Source: Streptomyces sp. SAT1
Lineage (GTDB): Bacteria; Actinomycetota; Actinomycetes; Streptomycetales; Streptomycetaceae
Length of the DNA stretch: 64,000 bases
Direction of reading: 5' to 3'
NCBI RefSeq assembly: GCF_001654495.1
Contig: NZ_CP015849.1
Span: forward strand, 4,439,501 to 4,503,500
Shown: positions 8,394-15,725 of the stretch, piece by piece
Layout of the letters: every line of letters starts with the position of its first letter
How positions within the stretch are numbered: position 1 is the stretch's first letter
The notes under the pieces: model-generated
The model's input: only the letters and a program-made list of their open reading frames with translations
Databases searched by the model: none
What the model was told of the DNA's origin: nothing
Position numbers and translations under genes: made by a program

Positions 8394-8867
8394 TCAGCAG
8401 GGGCGCAGGGACCAGATCGGGTCCCACGTGGCCGTACCGGCCTGGTAGGCGGTGGACGTCCAGCGGACGCTGCCGTCCTTGTTGAAGAACTTCGCCACCG
8501 TGCCCGGTGTCTGGTTGTTGGTGAAGGGACCGTTGCCGGTCCAGTTGTTCAGGTTCCAGGTCTGGCACTTGTAGAAGTCGAACTTCTGGCCGTTGACGAG
8601 CATGCAGAGATGGCCGTAGGCGCAGTCCAGGTCCTTCTTCAGGGCGGCCCTGTTCCTGGGTGCGTCGGTGACGGTGAGGCCGTCGTACCTCACCGCGTCG
8701 GCGGTGACGTGGAGGGGCTCGGGATGCCCCGCCAGGACCTGCTCGGCCCGCTGCTGGAGGCTGGTCACCCGGGTGCCGGCCGGGTCGGACGCGGAGGCCG
8801 CGGCCGAGGTTCCGGCGAGCAGGGCGGTGGCCGCGACGAGCAGCGCGGCGGGCTTCTTCACGTTCAC
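8394..8867 (-). CDS. Secreted peptidase-inhibitor-I36-like protein
   Basis: A 157-residue exported protein. The GTG at 8867 follows a GGGGGA site and gives a classic signal peptide (KKPAALLVAATALLAGTSAAASA). The mature part has four Cys (LDCAYGHLCMLVNG, FYKCQTW, final RPC) and a beta-rich, Trp/Asn-rich body resembling the crystallin-like fold of Streptomyces metalloproteinase inhibitor (family I36). Inhibitor activity is an inference from this likeness. It is monocistronic and shares the terminator with the DUF397 gene. Confidence 0.7.
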   Translation of the reverse strand: MNVKKPAALLVAATALLAGTSAAASASDPAGTRVTSLQQRAEQVLAGHPEPLHVTADAVRYDGLTVTDAPRNRAALKKDLDCAYGHLCMLVNGQKFDFYKCQTWNLNNWTGNGPFTNNQTPGTVAKFFNKDGSVRWTSTAYQAGTATWDPIWSLRPC

Positions 8868-9014
8868 AGGTTCCCCCATGTGACGAAGGTGGTCGTACCG
8901 CCGAAGCGGAGTGGTCACACCGTGTCAGTCAGGCGTCACCATGGGTACCTCGGATGTCTCAGGGTCCGGGGGCGGTCCGTTCCGGTGGGAACGACCGGCT
9001 GCTACGTTGCCCGG

Positions 9015-9494
9015 ATGAGGAAAGGACCTGCCACGCGCAGTGCCGGGGCGGACGAGCCGCTCGGCTTCGTGATCGCCTCGGTGGGCAACGCGGCGGCTCT
9101 CGCGTTCGAGTCCGCCCTGGCCGTGGAGGGCCTGCATCCGCGGCACTTCGCCGTGCTGCGCGGGTTGCGTGACGGTGAGGAGCACAGCCAGCAGCAGCTC
9201 GCCTCCTCGCTGGGCATCCCGGCCAGCCGTCTGGTGGGGCTGCTCGCGCTGCTGATCGACAGGGAGTTGGTGGAGCGGCGCGAGTCGCCGGCCGACGCCC
9301 GGGTGAAACTGGTCCGCCTGCGGGCGGAGGGCCGCGCCGAACTGGAGCGGCTGATCCGGCTCGCGGGCGCCTCGGAGCGGCGGCTGACTGCGGGGCTGAC
9401 GGCCGGGGACAAGGCCGAACTGCGCCGGCTGCTCGGTATCGTCCACGCCAATGTCGCCGCCGAGCCCGGGGGACGGCCCGCCCGGGTGTGGTGA
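9015..9494 (+). CDS. MarR-family transcriptional regulator
   Basis: The 159-residue protein has the MarR winged helix: HPRHFAVLRGL, then the helix-turn-helix QQQLASSLGIPASRLVGLLALLIDRELVERR and the wing ESPADARVKLVRLRAEGRAELERL. MarR dimers sense phenolic or oxidising ligands and usually repress a neighbour. The following SnoaL-like gene, 140 bp downstream behind direct repeats, is the likeliest target. Confidence 0.9.
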   Translation: MRKGPATRSAGADEPLGFVIASVGNAAALAFESALAVEGLHPRHFAVLRGLRDGEEHSQQQLASSLGIPASRLVGLLALLIDRELVERRESPADARVKLVRLRAEGRAELERLIRLAGASERRLTAGLTAGDKAELRRLLGIVHANVAAEPGGRPARVW

Positions 9495-9555
9495 GCGGAC
9501 TTCCGGTCCTCCGGTGGCTGTCCTGTTCCTGTCGGTGGCGGGGCTTGCCAAGTTC

Positions 9556-9578
9556 GTTTCAGTAGGAATAGTTTCAGT
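9556..9578. promoter_or_regulatory. Direct repeat of GTTTCAGT, possible MarR operator
   Basis: Two GTTTCAGT copies 15 bases apart (9556 and 9571), flanked by TTCGTT and GAACGAA, which are inverted. The segment is AT-rich for this genome and lies in the promoter region of the SnoaL-like gene just after the MarR gene. Confidence 0.4.
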
Positions 9579-9634
9579 GAGAACGAATCGAGGCGCGGCG
9601 CTGCCGCGCGGCACCCGACCACAGGGAGACGGCG

Positions 9635-10039
9635 ATGACGGTCACGAGCGACGACACGGTCGAGGAGTTCCTCGGCCGGATCCGGGACGCCTGGGACGCG
9701 GGGGACGCGAGCGGCTACGCGGCGCAGTTCGCGGAGGACGCCTCGTATGTGATCTTCATGGGGGACGCCCTGTTCGGGCGTGCCGCCATCGAGCGGACAC
9801 ACCGCGAGGTGTTCGCCCGGTGGCAGAAGGGCACGCGCATGGCGGTCAGGCCGGTCGACGTGCGGATGCCGGACGAGTCCACGGCGGTGGTGACCACCGT
9901 CGGCGGCATCGGCAAGCGCGGCCGGATCGGCTTCGACAAGTTCCAGACCTTCACGCTGCACCGCCGCGAGGGACTCTGGGAGTGCGTGGCGTTCCAGAAC
10001 ACGAGGATGAGCCGCCGGTCCCGGCGCGCCCACCGCTGA
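9635..10039 (+). CDS. SnoaL-like / SgcJ-EcaC family protein
   Basis: The 134-residue single-domain protein has the NTF2-like alpha+beta barrel pattern (VEEFLGRIRDAWDAGDASGYAAQFAEDASYV, GRAAIERTHREVF, TTVGGIGK, GLWECVAFQNTRM). SgcJ/EcaC proteins are found beside oxidoreductases and in natural-product clusters, usually without a proven reaction. An AGGGAGACGG ribosome site precedes the ATG. Probably controlled by the upstream MarR protein. Confidence 0.8.
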   Translation: MTVTSDDTVEEFLGRIRDAWDAGDASGYAAQFAEDASYVIFMGDALFGRAAIERTHREVFARWQKGTRMAVRPVDVRMPDESTAVVTTVGGIGKRGRIGFDKFQTFTLHRREGLWECVAFQNTRMSRRSRRAHR

Positions 10040-10080
10040 GGACGCCTCCGGCCGCGGGCGGTACCTCGGAGTTCTCAGGG

Positions 10081-11652
10081 TCACCTGCGGCCCGGAGGCG
10101 TGTACTCCTTGAGGTAGTGGGCGACGCGGGCGCAGTAGTCGCGGTACTTCGGGGGAACTCCGCCCGCGTCGTTCACCTTGCGGAACGAGGTCCGGTAGGC
10201 GGCGGCGATCAGGACGCGCCGGTCGCCGGGCAGGCCAGGGGCCAGGTTCGGGGCGATGAAGCACAGGTAGCGGCCCATCGCCGGGATGGAGACCCGGGCC
10301 GGGAACGGCGGCCGGGGGACCGTCGCCGCCGGCTGCCCGTCCGGGCGGATCCACCAGCGCAGCACGCGCGGCGTCCAGCGGGCGATGCCGTACTCGTCCT
10401 TGGCGGGATCGGACAGATTGGGGTCGAAGTCGCTCTCCGCCTTCAGCATGGCGGCGACCAGCGCGGGGGTGACGTCCGCGCTGGGGCAGGCGTGCGCCGC
10501 GTCGACGATGAGGGGCCGGTAGGAGGGCGGTACGCCCTGGTCGGTACGGAGTTCGGGGGCGCCGTAGGTGGCGGGGGCGGCCGAGGTGCCGGGCAGCGCG
10601 GCGGAGGTCTCGGCGGGCGGCGGCTCGTGCGCCAGGGTGCCGATGCCGTAGCCGAGGGCGGCGACGGCGGCCGTGGCGAGCAGACCGCCGGTGAGCAGGC
10701 GGGTGCGGTGCCGGTGCCCGGCGGCGCGCGCGGGCAGCCGCAGCACGCGCGGCGGGCGTGCGGTGCCGGCCGCGGCGGTGACGCGGCGCAGCAGCGCCTC
10801 GGTGCCGATCCGGTCGGCGTGCGTCCGGGTCAGGCAGAGCGGCAGCAGCGCCCGCCAGGCGTCCGGGAGTCCGGGGGACAGACACAGGCCCGCCGTGCCG
10901 CGCGCGTAGGCGACGGCCGCGTCCCGGCGGGCGGTGGGGATACCGCCGGGCAGCGGGAACGCGCCGGTGAGGGTCAGATGGGCGAGGACGCCGAACGCCC
11001 AGACGTCGGCGGACGGGCGGATCCGCCGCCCGCGCTCCCCGATCTCGGACCACAGCAGTTCGGGCGGGGTGTAGTCGGAGGTGGAGAAGCCGGGGGAGTA
11101 GGCGTGGGTGCCCTCCAGCTCGGCGGCCATGTTGAAATCGGCCAGCCGCGCCGAACCGTCCCGCATCAGCAGCACGTTGGCCGGTTTCAGGTCACCGTGC
11201 ACCCAGCCGGCCCGGTGCAACTGCGCCAGGCCCTCGCAGATCTGCGCGAGCAGCGCGGGGCCGTCGGCGGGCCGGGGACACGAGGCGAGCAGCGCGGCGA
11301 GCGAGCCCTCCGCCTTCTCCAGGACGAGGACGGTGGCGCCGTCCAGGGCGGGACATGCGGGATCGTCCACGGTCAGCGTCTCGTACATCCGGATCAGCCG
11401 GGGCCGGCGCAGTCGGCGGTGCAACGCCACCTCGCGGTCCACGAGTTCACGCAGATGAGTGAGGCGGCGCGGGGTGCCGGTGCCGGTCGGCAGGAACTTC
11501 AGGGCGGCGCTCTGCGGCAGCGGGCCGTGGCCGCCACCGGTCCGCCGGGCCTCGTAGACGCTGCCGAAGGCGCCCGTCGCCAGGGGCCGCCGCACCTCCC
11601 AGACGCCCACCCGGTAGCCGCGCGGCACCGGCACGGCGTACGGCTCGGTCAC
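10081..11652 (-). CDS. Membrane Ser/Thr protein kinase fused to an extracellular lytic-transglycosylase-like domain
   Basis: This 523-residue protein begins at a GTG overlapping the FHA gene stop. Residues about 15-300 are a Hanks-type kinase: glycine loop LATGAFGSVYEA, AALKFLP lysine, catalytic loop VHGDLKPANVLL (HGD in place of HRD), LADFNMA in place of DFG, and the APE-like YTPPELLW. A single span (TGGLLATAAVAALGYGIGTL) follows. The outside domain, about residues 375-520, resembles SLT/goose-lysozyme transglycosylases: MLKAESDFDPN with the presumed catalytic Glu, YGIARWTPRVLRWW in the GLMQ position, and YIKEY-like closing helices. In other kinases the outer part is a sensor (PASTA); here it may cleave or bind peptidoglycan. 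The FHA neighbour is a likely phospho-partner. Confidence 0.85.
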   Translation of the reverse strand: MTEPYAVPVPRGYRVGVWEVRRPLATGAFGSVYEARRTGGGHGPLPQSAALKFLPTGTGTPRRLTHLRELVDREVALHRRLRRPRLIRMYETLTVDDPACPALDGATVLVLEKAEGSLAALLASCPRPADGPALLAQICEGLAQLHRAGWVHGDLKPANVLLMRDGSARLADFNMAAELEGTHAYSPGFSTSDYTPPELLWSEIGERGRRIRPSADVWAFGVLAHLTLTGAFPLPGGIPTARRDAAVAYARGTAGLCLSPGLPDAWRALLPLCLTRTHADRIGTEALLRRVTAAAGTARPPRVLRLPARAAGHRHRTRLLTGGLLATAAVAALGYGIGTLAHEPPPAETSAALPGTSAAPATYGAPELRTDQGVPPSYRPLIVDAAHACPSADVTPALVAAMLKAESDFDPNLSDPAKDEYGIARWTPRVLRWWIRPDGQPAATVPRPPFPARVSIPAMGRYLCFIAPNLAPGLPGDRRVLIAAAYRTSFRKVNDAGGVPPKYRDYCARVAHYLKEYTPPGRR

Positions 11653-12419
11653 CGCTCCACCGGGCCCGGGGCGGCCTGGAGCACCGTGCGGCCCGGCCCG
11701 GCGAGCACCACCAGGTCGTCCTCGCGCACCAGGTCGAAGCGGAGGGCGAGCGAGACCAGCGACTCCTTCTTGCCGTTGAGCCGCGGGCCGGACTCGGCGG
11801 TGTCCGGGCCGGGTTTGAGGCGCAGCTTCACGGCCAGGTAGTCGATGTTCCACTGCACCGAGGTGCGCGAGGCGGCCGGCCAGAGCGGGCGCAGCCGCTC
11901 CACGACCTGGTCGACGGTGGGCAGCGGCGCGTGCGGGTCGCCGCGCAGGCGCGGCTCGCACAGGGCGGCGAGCACCGCGAAGTAGCGCTTGGCGCGGTCC
12001 ACGGAGAAGGCGGGCACGGTGGGTTCGCCGTCCGGGCCGCCCGTACCGTGCAGATAGTCGTGGCGCGGCGCCCACACCTCGATGGGCAGCAGGTCACCGG
12101 CGGCGGGAAGCACGATCCGGGAGAACTCGAAGGGCACCGGCGCGTCCAGGCGGCCCGGCCCCACCTTGATGTGCTCGCCCGCGCCCTCCGGGTTCTCCAC
12201 GACGTAGGTCTGCCGGGCCGAGAGGTTGCTCAGTATCCAGAAGGCGCCGTGCGCGGTGATCCGTCCGGCCCGGCGGGAGACCCCGTCGTGCCCGATCACC
12301 AGGTCGTTGTCCGGGGCGGAGCGCCCGAAGGCCAGATGGTCGCCGGGCGCCAGCCGCAACTGGCCGCCGGTCCGCTCGTCCTCCGTGGTCGGCGGAGGTA
12401 CCACGATGATGCTGTACAA
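11649..12419 (-). CDS. FHA-domain protein, partner of the adjacent kinase
   Basis: The 256-residue protein has an N-terminal FHA domain binding phosphothreonine (LAPGDHLAFGRSAPDNDLVIGHDGVSRRAGRITAHGA, with the FGR and SRxxG/H-type residues). After it comes a C-terminal alpha-helical domain (LPTVDQVVERLRPLWPAASRTSVQWNIDYLAVKLRLKP) that looks like the winged-helix module of FHA/EmbR-like proteins. Its stop overlaps the kinase start by GTGA. The pair probably forms a cell-wall sensing phospho-relay in which the kinase phosphorylates itself or this protein. Confidence 0.85.
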   Translation of the reverse strand: MYSIIVVPPPTTEDERTGGQLRLAPGDHLAFGRSAPDNDLVIGHDGVSRRAGRITAHGAFWILSNLSARQTYVVENPEGAGEHIKVGPGRLDAPVPFEFSRIVLPAAGDLLPIEVWAPRHDYLHGTGGPDGEPTVPAFSVDRAKRYFAVLAALCEPRLRGDPHAPLPTVDQVVERLRPLWPAASRTSVQWNIDYLAVKLRLKPGPDTAESGPRLNGKKESLVSLALRFDLVREDDLVVLAGPGRTVLQAAPGPVER

Positions 12420-12471
12420 GGTGCGTCTCCCCGTGCCTGACGGCTACGGATCCCAGACTAGGGCGACGCAC

Positions 12472-12512
12472 CAGGGCCGTGCCCGCCCTCGTGAGGGTGA
12501 GACACGGCCCTG
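12472..12512. terminator. Hairpin upstream of the FHA-kinase operon
   Basis: CAGGGCCGTG and CACGGCCCTG are exact 10-base inverted arms with a 21-base loop that contains a second small stem (CCCTC/GAGGG). It lies after the 5' end of the FHA gene and before the end of the next minus-strand gene, so it most likely terminates that upstream gene. Confidence 0.75.
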
Positions 12513-12552
12513 GGGGTGAATCGCGGGAACCGCTCGGTACGGCGGCCGGATC

Positions 12553-13101
12553 TCAGTAACGCGGGCGGTTGAACCACGCCTTGCCCTTGGAGCCGCCGAC
12601 GAAGCAGGCGATCAGGATGCCCAGGACGAGATGCACGAGGCCGATGATCGGGAAGGGGTAGAGAGCCAGAACCGCGGTGACGATGCCGAAGACCAGGGTG
12701 GCGACGCGCAGACCGTTGCCGCCTGTGGTGAACTTCGATGCCAGGACCGCCGCGAGAACGAGCCAGACCAGTGCGAGGACCACGAAGCCCCACAGCACGC
12801 CGGTCGGGTAGTCGGCGAGTTGCGGCACGTCGTCGTTCTTCTTGAGGCGGTCGATGGCCACGGCGGCGAATATGTAGATGGCCACGCCGATCACCTGGAG
12901 ACCGACGATCACCCAGAGCATCACGCGGGCGGCGCTCACGTTGCCCGGCATGGTCAGGGGGGCGCCGCCGCCGTAGGGCTGCTGGCCCAGCGGCGGGGCC
13001 TGCGGGTAGCCGTAGCCGGGGGCCTGGCCCGGCTGCTGGGGCTGGCCGTATCCGGGCTGCTGCGGGGCGCCGTAGGGGTTGTTCGGGTCGCCGTAACTCA
13101 T
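12553..13101 (-). CDS. Small Pro/Gln/Tyr-rich N-tail membrane protein
   Basis: A 182-residue protein with a disordered PYGAPQQPGYG-type N-tail and about four membrane spans (VMLWVIVGLQVIGVAIYIFA, VLWGFVVLALVWLVLAAVLA, VATLVFGIVTAVLALYPF, GLVHLVLGILIACFVG), ending in a short basic tail (GSKGKAWFNRPRY). Such N-tails are typical of actinobacterial membrane proteins of the DUF4190/DUF4870 type. No function is known. Start ATG follows a good GGAGGAACC site. It is divergent from folD. Confidence 0.75.
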   Translation of the reverse strand: MSYGDPNNPYGAPQQPGYGQPQQPGQAPGYGYPQAPPLGQQPYGGGAPLTMPGNVSAARVMLWVIVGLQVIGVAIYIFAAVAIDRLKKNDDVPQLADYPTGVLWGFVVLALVWLVLAAVLASKFTTGGNGLRVATLVFGIVTAVLALYPFPIIGLVHLVLGILIACFVGGSKGKAWFNRPRY

Positions 13102-13399
13102 GGCGGTGGTTCCTCCGTGGATCAAGTGCGGGGACGACGCGCGGCACCGTACGGAGGAGAGTTCTACAGAAAGCGGTCCGTCCCCCCGATGAGCTGCCCG
13201 CGGCACTGTGCCGTCCATCGTTCTTGACCGAATGCTTACTTGTCCAGTCGTATCCGGCGGGTGTTGTGCAAGTGCAACATCACTGATCATGGACGCGACG
13301 GGCGGGCGGACGGCGGGGCGTGCGGATGCGAACGGCGCCGCCACCCGGTTCGGCACACCGGATTGGAACAGCGGGCCGGTCATCCGCGAGGATGGGGCC
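13102..13399. other. Divergent intergenic region before folD
   Basis: About 300 bases without a supported gene. It carries the divergent promoters of the small membrane protein and folD. A relatively AT-rich stretch around 13225-13290 contains TGTTG...CAACA as an imperfect dyad. No riboswitch core was recognised. Confidence 0.5.
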
Positions 13400-14254
13400 A
13401 TGACCGCCCAGATTCTCGATGGCAAGGCCACCGCAGCCGCGATCAAGTCCGATCTGACCGCCCGGGTGGCGGCGCTGAAGGAGAAGGGCGTCACGCCCGG
13501 CCTCGGCACGATCCTGGTCGGGGACGACCCCGGCAGCCGCAAGTACGTCGCGGGCAAGCACCGCGACTGCGCCGAGGTCGGCATCTCCTCCATCCAGCGC
13601 GAGCTGCCCGCCACCGCCTCCCAGGAGGAGATCGAGGCGGCCGTCCGCGAGCTGAACGAGGACCCGGCCTGCACCGGCTACATCGTCCAACTGCCGTTGC
13701 CCAAGGGCATCGACGAGAACCGCATCCTCGAACTGATGGATCCGGACAAGGACGCCGACGGCCTGCACCCGATGAACCTCGGCCGCCTGGTCCTCAACGA
13801 GCCCGCCCCGCTGCCCTGCACCCCCAACGGCGTGCTGACCCTGCTGCGCCGCCACGGCGTGGAGATCAAGGGCGCCGAGGTCGTGGTCGTCGGACGCGGG
13901 GTGACCATCGGCCGCCCGATGCCGCTGCTGCTCACCCGGCGCAGCGAGAACGCCACGGTCACCCAGTGCCACACCGGCACCCGCGACCTGTCCGCCCACC
14001 TCAAGCGGGCCGACATCATCGTGGCCGCGGCCGGTTCCCCGCACCTGATCCGCGCCGAGGACGTCAAGCCGGGCGCCGCCGTCCTCGACGTGGGCGTCTC
14101 CCGCAACGCCGAGGGCAAGATCGTCGGCGATGTCCACCCGGACGTCACCGAGGTGGCCGGCTGGCTCTCCCCGAACCCCGGTGGTGTCGGCCCGATGACC
14201 CGGGCCCAGCTGCTGGTCAACGTGGTCGAGGCGGCGGAGCGCAGTGTCGGCTGA
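13400..14254 (+). CDS. folD: Methylenetetrahydrofolate dehydrogenase/cyclohydrolase
   Basis: FolD makes 10-formyl-tetrahydrofolate, the donor used by PurN and PurH earlier in the window. The 284-residue length is standard. Signature motifs: catalytic YVAGKHRDCAEVGI (the first part holds the Tyr and Lys), YIVQLPLPKGID, PCTPNGVLTLL, the NADP-binding VVVGRGVTIGRPMPLLL and the C-terminal NPGGVGPMTRAQLL. It overlaps the next gene by 11 bases, indicating an operon. Confidence 0.97.
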   Translation: MTAQILDGKATAAAIKSDLTARVAALKEKGVTPGLGTILVGDDPGSRKYVAGKHRDCAEVGISSIQRELPATASQEEIEAAVRELNEDPACTGYIVQLPLPKGIDENRILELMDPDKDADGLHPMNLGRLVLNEPAPLPCTPNGVLTLLRRHGVEIKGAEVVVVGRGVTIGRPMPLLLTRRSENATVTQCHTGTRDLSAHLKRADIIVAAAGSPHLIRAEDVKPGAAVLDVGVSRNAEGKIVGDVHPDVTEVAGWLSPNPGGVGPMTRAQLLVNVVEAAERSVG

Positions 14255-14762
14255 GGCGAGCGGCACCGTACGCGGCAGGCTGCGCCGGGCGGGCCGGGGG
14301 CGGACCGGCCAGGACACGGGCGGCACGGACGGCGGGCCCGGCGGGGCGGCCGGGAAGGGGCGCCGCCCGCGCGGCACGCGCCGCTTCCCGCTGTTCACCC
14401 GGGACACCGCGCGCCCCGAGGGCGGCGGCCGGGCCGCTCCCGGCGACGCCCCGGCGCCCGCCCGGCAGTGGCCGCTGCTGTCCGTCCTGATCACGGTCGG
14501 CGTCGGCCTGCTGGTGATCGCCCTGGACGCGTTCCGGGTGGGGCTGCTGCTGGTCGGCATCGGTCTGCTGGGCGGCGCCGTGCTGCGCTGGCTGCTGCCC
14601 CGGGTCGGCATGCTCGCCGTCCGCTCCCGCTTCACGGACATCGTCACCTACGGCGTGCTGGGCCTGGCCATCGTGCTGCTGGGGCTGATGGCCCAGCCCC
14701 AGCCGTGGCTGGAGATCCCGTTCCTCGACGACGTTCTGCACTACACCGTACGCAACCGCTGA
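14244..14762 (+). CDS. DUF3017 membrane protein
   Basis: The 172-residue protein has an N-terminal disordered, basic half and, from about residue 75, three hydrophobic segments (LLSVLITVGVGLLVIALDAF, GLLLVGIGLLGGAVLRWLL, IVTYGVLGLAIVLLGLMA). This is the DUF3017 family, which follows folD in most Streptomyces. Overlap with folD implies co-translation. Role unknown. Confidence 0.9.
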   Translation: MSAEASGTVRGRLRRAGRGRTGQDTGGTDGGPGGAAGKGRRPRGTRRFPLFTRDTARPEGGGRAAPGDAPAPARQWPLLSVLITVGVGLLVIALDAFRVGLLLVGIGLLGGAVLRWLLPRVGMLAVRSRFTDIVTYGVLGLAIVLLGLMAQPQPWLEIPFLDDVLHYTVRNR

Positions 14763-14793
14763 CGCGGTTCCTGCATCATCCTGAGTAGCGTGA

Positions 14794-14833
14794 CGGCGGC
14801 CCATCCTCTCCCCCGAGTAAGGACGGGCCGCCG
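14794..14833 (+). terminator. Hairpin terminator after folD-DUF3017
   Basis: CGGCGGCCC and GGGCCGCCG arms with an inner CCT/AGG pair lie about 30 bases after the DUF3017 stop. No U-run follows, as is common in Streptomyces. Confidence 0.75.
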
Positions 14834-14859
14834 CCGGGATCAACCCTGCTCCACGGGGA

Positions 14860-14878
14860 ACAGGCGTTCAACGCCTGT
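14860..14878. promoter_or_regulatory. Perfect 9-1-9 palindrome, candidate operator
   Basis: ACAGGCGTT-C-AACGCCTGT is an exact 19-base palindrome, about 150 bases before the first of two HTH membrane protein genes. Its perfect symmetry and size suit a dimeric repressor such as TetR or GntR type. The regulator is not obvious. Confidence 0.6.
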
Positions 14879-15029
14879 CTGTGCGCTGTGGCACGGAAGT
14901 GACCGTTCCGCTACGGTGTCCGCGCTTCGCCACAGCCATGTCCATGACCGGCGTGGGAACCGGCCGGTGCGCCGTCGTCGTCACTCGCCGCGAGGCGGGC
15001 CCCGTGGCCGCCGGGAGGTGAGGTGAGCG

Positions 15030-15578
15030 ATGGGCGCCTGGCAGCCGTTGCCGGACGATCTGCCGCCGGAGGTACGGCATTTCGTGGAGCAACTGCGGCT
15101 GCTCAAGGACGGGACCGGGCTCAGCCTGGTCGCGCTCGGCGCGCGCACCGCGTACAGCAAGTCGTCCTGGCAGCGCTATCTCAACGCCACCCAGCCCCCG
15201 CCCCGGCAGGCGGTCGCCGCCCTGTGCCGGGTCGCGGGCCTGACCGGAGCGGACGCCGAACGGCACACCGTGCGCTGGGAGATGGCCGTCAAGGTGTGGC
15301 CCCGGACGGCACCGCTGGCCGCACCGCTGCCCGCGCCCGCGCCCGCGTCCGTGCCGGTCGCGGTCCCGGTGCCGCAGGGGCCGGACGCGCCGGACGCGCC
15401 GGACGGCGAGGTGCGCGAGGGCTACGAGGAGGTGCCCACCGTGCCGTGGTGGGACCGGCCCGAGGGGCTGGACGAGCGGCGGCGCGGCCGGCCCGGCGGG
15501 CGCCTGCTGCTGTACGCCGTCGCGCTGCTCGCCGCGCTGCTGGTGACCGCGGTCGTGGGCGCCGTCGCGCTGGGCTGA
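15030..15578 (+). CDS. XRE-HTH single-span membrane protein
   Basis: The 182-residue protein has an N-terminal helix-turn-helix (HFVEQLRLLKDGTGLSLVAL, ARTAYSKSSWQRYLNATQPPPRQAVAALCRVAG), a Pro/Ala-rich linker and one C-terminal span (LLYAVALLAALLVTAVVGAV) with no outside domain. Its N-terminus is clearly paralogous to the next gene (the SKSSWQRYL and SKTSWERYL segments align). Membrane-tethered HTH proteins of this type are common in Streptomyces with no assigned role. Confidence 0.8.
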   Translation: MGAWQPLPDDLPPEVRHFVEQLRLLKDGTGLSLVALGARTAYSKSSWQRYLNATQPPPRQAVAALCRVAGLTGADAERHTVRWEMAVKVWPRTAPLAAPLPAPAPASVPVAVPVPQGPDAPDAPDGEVREGYEEVPTVPWWDRPEGLDERRRGRPGGRLLLYAVALLAALLVTAVVGAVALG

Positions 15579-15725
15579 GCGGCGGTCGGAGTCGTCCGGG
15601 AACCGGGCTAGCGTGGACCATCAGCGCGTACGGCGGGGTGTCCGCGTCCTCCGCACGGGCACCGCACAGGCACCGTGCGGGGAAGAGCCGGTACGTACCG
15701 GGGAAAGAAGAGGGGGAGAGCAGCG

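Noticed and set aside
9002..11053. A 683-codon minus-strand frame
   Set aside because: It runs antisense to MarR and SnoaL-like genes and through the kinase in another frame; no family motifs.
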